From assembly GCF_013618475.1 (NCBI RefSeq), contig NZ_JABJVN010000013.1, positions 1 through 58,583 of the forward strand: 58,583 nt of DNA. Reading direction: 5' to 3'. The DNA comes from Saccharibacillus deserti (GTDB taxonomy: Bacteria > Bacillota > Bacilli > Paenibacillales > Paenibacillaceae). Below are positions 57,031 to 58,583 of this stretch, one piece after another; within the stretch, counting starts at the first letter, position 1; each line of letters opens with the position of its first letter. A model generated the notes under the pieces. It saw only the letters and a program-made list of their open reading frames with translations, did no database searches and was not told the origin of the DNA. Made by a program: the position numbers and the translations under genes.

Positions 57031-58212
57031 TCAAAACCCTCTGTTGCCTTCGGCGTGAATCCGGCCTTTTTTAAACGTGGTGGCCGACGCTCCCGGATTG
57101 TTGACTTCATTGGAGGTGAAATAAATATTGCCGATCTCTCCGTCTCCCCAGATCCCAATCCCGGCATTGACCGAGTCGGAAATGACGTTCCCCGTAAACC
57201 GCACCTCATCGATCCTGCCCTGGTCGGCAAAAACAAGAATGTTCGGATGATCGTCGGTCAGACGGGTCCCTGCTTTTACAATGGTATTCGTATTGACGAT
57301 CACATTCTTAACGTCGCGTGTATTCCAGTTCTCCTCAACGGCGATATAAATCCCGGCCATTTCGGTATTGCTGATCTTGTTGTTCTCGATGGTCACTCCG
57401 CTGCCGCCGACCACCGAAATTCCGCGAGCTTTGGAAGAATACCCTACCGAATTGCCGCGTATCACGATATCGCTTGCCGGCTCCGGATCTTTGTGATAGC
57501 TGACGACTGCGATCGCATCGTCTCCGGTTTGTTTAACCGTATTGTTCTCGACCGTAATCCGTTTGCTTCCATCCGTCAAATGGATGCCGTCGGCTTTGGT
57601 GTTTTTGATTACATTCCCCGAAATGACACCGTCGGTTGATCCATCGCGCACCAAAATACCGGCTGTGCTCGCCCCTACCACCCTCATGTTACGAATGGAA
57701 AAGTTGGAAGCGCCCAGTACGGTAACGCTGTTTTTGGAGTCGGCTCCGTCGCGGGAACTCGTGCTTTTATAAATATGCGTCACATTTTCCAAAGCCGGAC
57801 TTTTTCCTTTTAGATTAATCGATCCGTTTAACGGATCCGTGGATGTCAAGATACTGCGCTGCGCTCCGGCGCCGATAATCCGCACCCCGGTAACCTGAAG
57901 CTTGGCGCTCAGCAGGAAGTTGCCCGGAGGCACGTAAAGCACTTTCTTTTGGTTGCGTGCCGCTTTGATCGCTTTGTTAAAAGCCGCCAACGAATCCGTT
58001 TTGCCGTTCCCTACCGCTCCATATGCCGTTACCGATATGGAATTGGCAGGCTTCGGGCTATGTACCGAAGAAGCCGTCCTTTCTTTGGCGAATGCCTGGT
58101 CGATTGTCCCGGCACCTCCGCCTATTCCCTGCAAAAAGATCGCTCCGGCTGTTCCCCATACCAACAAAGGCAGCCAGGGCCTCTGCTTTTCTTTGGTTCC
58201 TTTGTCTTTCAT
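57031..58212 (-). CDS. Secreted right-handed beta-helix (pectate lyase superfamily) protein
   Basis: A 393-aa exported protein. A signal peptide covers about 1-42 (basic N-terminus, hydrophobic LPLLVWGTAGAIFLQG, likely cleavage after AFA). Then a pectate-lyase-3-like opening (ISVTAYGAVGNGKTD, about 59-73) and many parallel beta-helix repeats (VENNTV, VTIENNKISNTEMAGIYI). Such folds bind or cut polysaccharides, or act as spore or phage-like surface proteins; substrate and activity cannot be told. The ATG at 58210-58212 has GGAGGAG about 5 nt upstream. It is a single-gene unit between ctsR and an rRNA operon, with a DnaA-box-like array upstream and no convincing sigma-A promoter. Confidence 0.88.
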   Translation of the reverse strand: MKDKGTKEKQRPWLPLLVWGTAGAIFLQGIGGGAGTIDQAFAKERTASSVHSPKPANSISVTAYGAVGNGKTDSLAAFNKAIKAARNQKKVLYVPPGNFLLSAKLQVTGVRIIGAGAQRSILTSTDPLNGSINLKGKSPALENVTHIYKSTSSRDGADSKNSVTVLGASNFSIRNMRVVGASTAGILVRDGSTDGVISGNVIKNTKADGIHLTDGSKRITVENNTVKQTGDDAIAVVSYHKDPEPASDIVIRGNSVGYSSKARGISVVGGSGVTIENNKISNTEMAGIYIAVEENWNTRDVKNVIVNTNTIVKAGTRLTDDHPNILVFADQGRIDEVRFTGNVISDSVNAGIGIWGDGEIGNIYFTSNEVNNPGASATTFKKGRIHAEGNRGF

Positions 58213-58284
58213 CTTTCTCCTCCATTCCCAAACTTACTCTTTTTTATGGTTATATAAAACGTATTCGAAGCGCCCTAAACAAAT

Positions 58285-58461
58285 TGGGGATAAATTGTGG
58301 GTAAATAGATAAAAACCAAGACGGCTTACGGTTTAGGCTTTGAAGATAGAAAGGGGAATTAAATTAAACGTGGAGAATATGTGGATAGAATTGCGATAAA
58401 TGGTTATAAAGAAAGTTTCGAAGACCTTTGCCTCAGAATAATGTGGATTGTTTGTGGAGAA
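58285..58461 (+). other. Array of six DnaA-box-like nonamers in three pairs
   Basis: Plus-strand matches to TGTGGATAA: 58285 TGGGGATAA, 58296 TGTGGGTAA, 58369 CGTGGAGAA, 58380 TGTGGATAG, 58442 TGTGGATTG, 58453 TGTGGAGAA. Four differ by one base, two by two. All point the same way, and within each pair starts are exactly 11 bp apart. Pair starts are 84 and 73 bp apart, close to whole helical turns. The surroundings are AT-rich. No gene lies in 58213-58534. Confidence 0.7.
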
Positions 58462-58492
58462 CTCAGAGCATTTCCGGAAAAGAACACAACAA

Positions 58493-58527
58493 AAAAGCCT
58501 TTACCGCGATCACGGTAAAGGCTTTTT
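58493..58527 (-). terminator. rRNA operon terminator
   Basis: Perfect stem AAAGCCTTTACCG/CGGTAAAGGCTTT with minus-strand T-run, directly after the 5S rRNA end. Confidence 0.92.
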
Positions 58528-58534
58528 CTTTTCG

Positions 58535-58583
58535 GCTTGGCAGCTTCCTACTCTCCCGGGACCCTGCGGTCCAAGTACCATCG
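58535..58583 (-). rRNA. rrf: 5S ribosomal RNA, 3' part
   Basis: The minus strand ends in GGGAGAGTAGGAAGCTGCCA then AGC, the conserved 3' end of Gram-positive 5S rRNA. About 49 nt are in the window; the 5' part lies beyond the right edge. It marks the end of an rRNA operon with the same orientation as the one leaving the left edge. Confidence 0.93.

Overview
This 58.6 kb window is a housekeeping block of a low-to-mid GC Gram-positive (Firmicutes) chromosome. Protein sequences, gene order (ctsR-mcsA-mcsB-clpC-radA-disA ... sigH-rpmG-secE-nusG ... rpoBC ... S10/spc/alpha ... rplM-rpsI) and the many TTG/GTG starts preceded by strong AGGAGG sites all point to Bacillales. Protein wording and roughly balanced GC are most like Paenibacillaceae (Paenibacillus or a close relative). 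I infer the family by recognition and cannot fix the species.

Layout. Every gene except one lies on the minus strand, so the window reads right to left. At the right edge is the 3' end of a 5S rRNA with its terminator. At the left edge two tandem promoters and an rRNA leader run out of the window, so the block sits between two co-oriented rRNA operons. From right to left: (i) an intergenic stretch with six DnaA-box-like nonamers in three evenly built pairs, then a secreted beta-helix protein; (ii) the CtsR-controlled ctsR-mcsA-mcsB-clpC protein quality operon, then radA and disA; (iii) ispD-ispF and gltX, then a cysteine T-box riboswitch controlling cysE-cysS with mrnC, rlmB and rae1; (iv) sigH; (v) rpmG-secE-nusG-rplK-rplA, rplJ-rplL with an L10 leader, a methyltransferase, and rpoB-rpoC behind their own promoter and a 370-nt leader; (vi) the str operon (rplGB, rpsL, rpsG, fusA, tuf); (vii) the contiguous S10-spc-alpha ribosomal superoperon from rpsJ to rplQ; (viii) truA, then rplM-rpsI behind a structured leader; (ix) a more accessory left end: a chemotaxis receptor (the only plus-strand gene, with an in-frame amber codon near its end), cysH-sat for sulfate reduction, an Mrp-family ATPase, a SpoIIM-family membrane protein and a small unknown gene.

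Together the genes make the ribosome, RNA polymerase core, elongation factors, Sec channel core, sigma-H, several tRNA/rRNA modification and charging enzymes, cysteine synthesis, and the Clp stress system. Control elements that can be read directly are about a dozen sigma-A type promoters, a CtsR operator, a T-box, L10 and probable L13 leaders, and about a dozen intrinsic terminators.

No mobile element, CRISPR array or foreign island was seen. The least explained signals are the paired DnaA-box array (58285-58461), overlapping inverted repeats at the rpmG promoter (41064-41095), a 19-codon ORF with its own ribosome-binding site in the rpoB leader (36494-36553), and the amber codon in the chemotaxis receptor gene.
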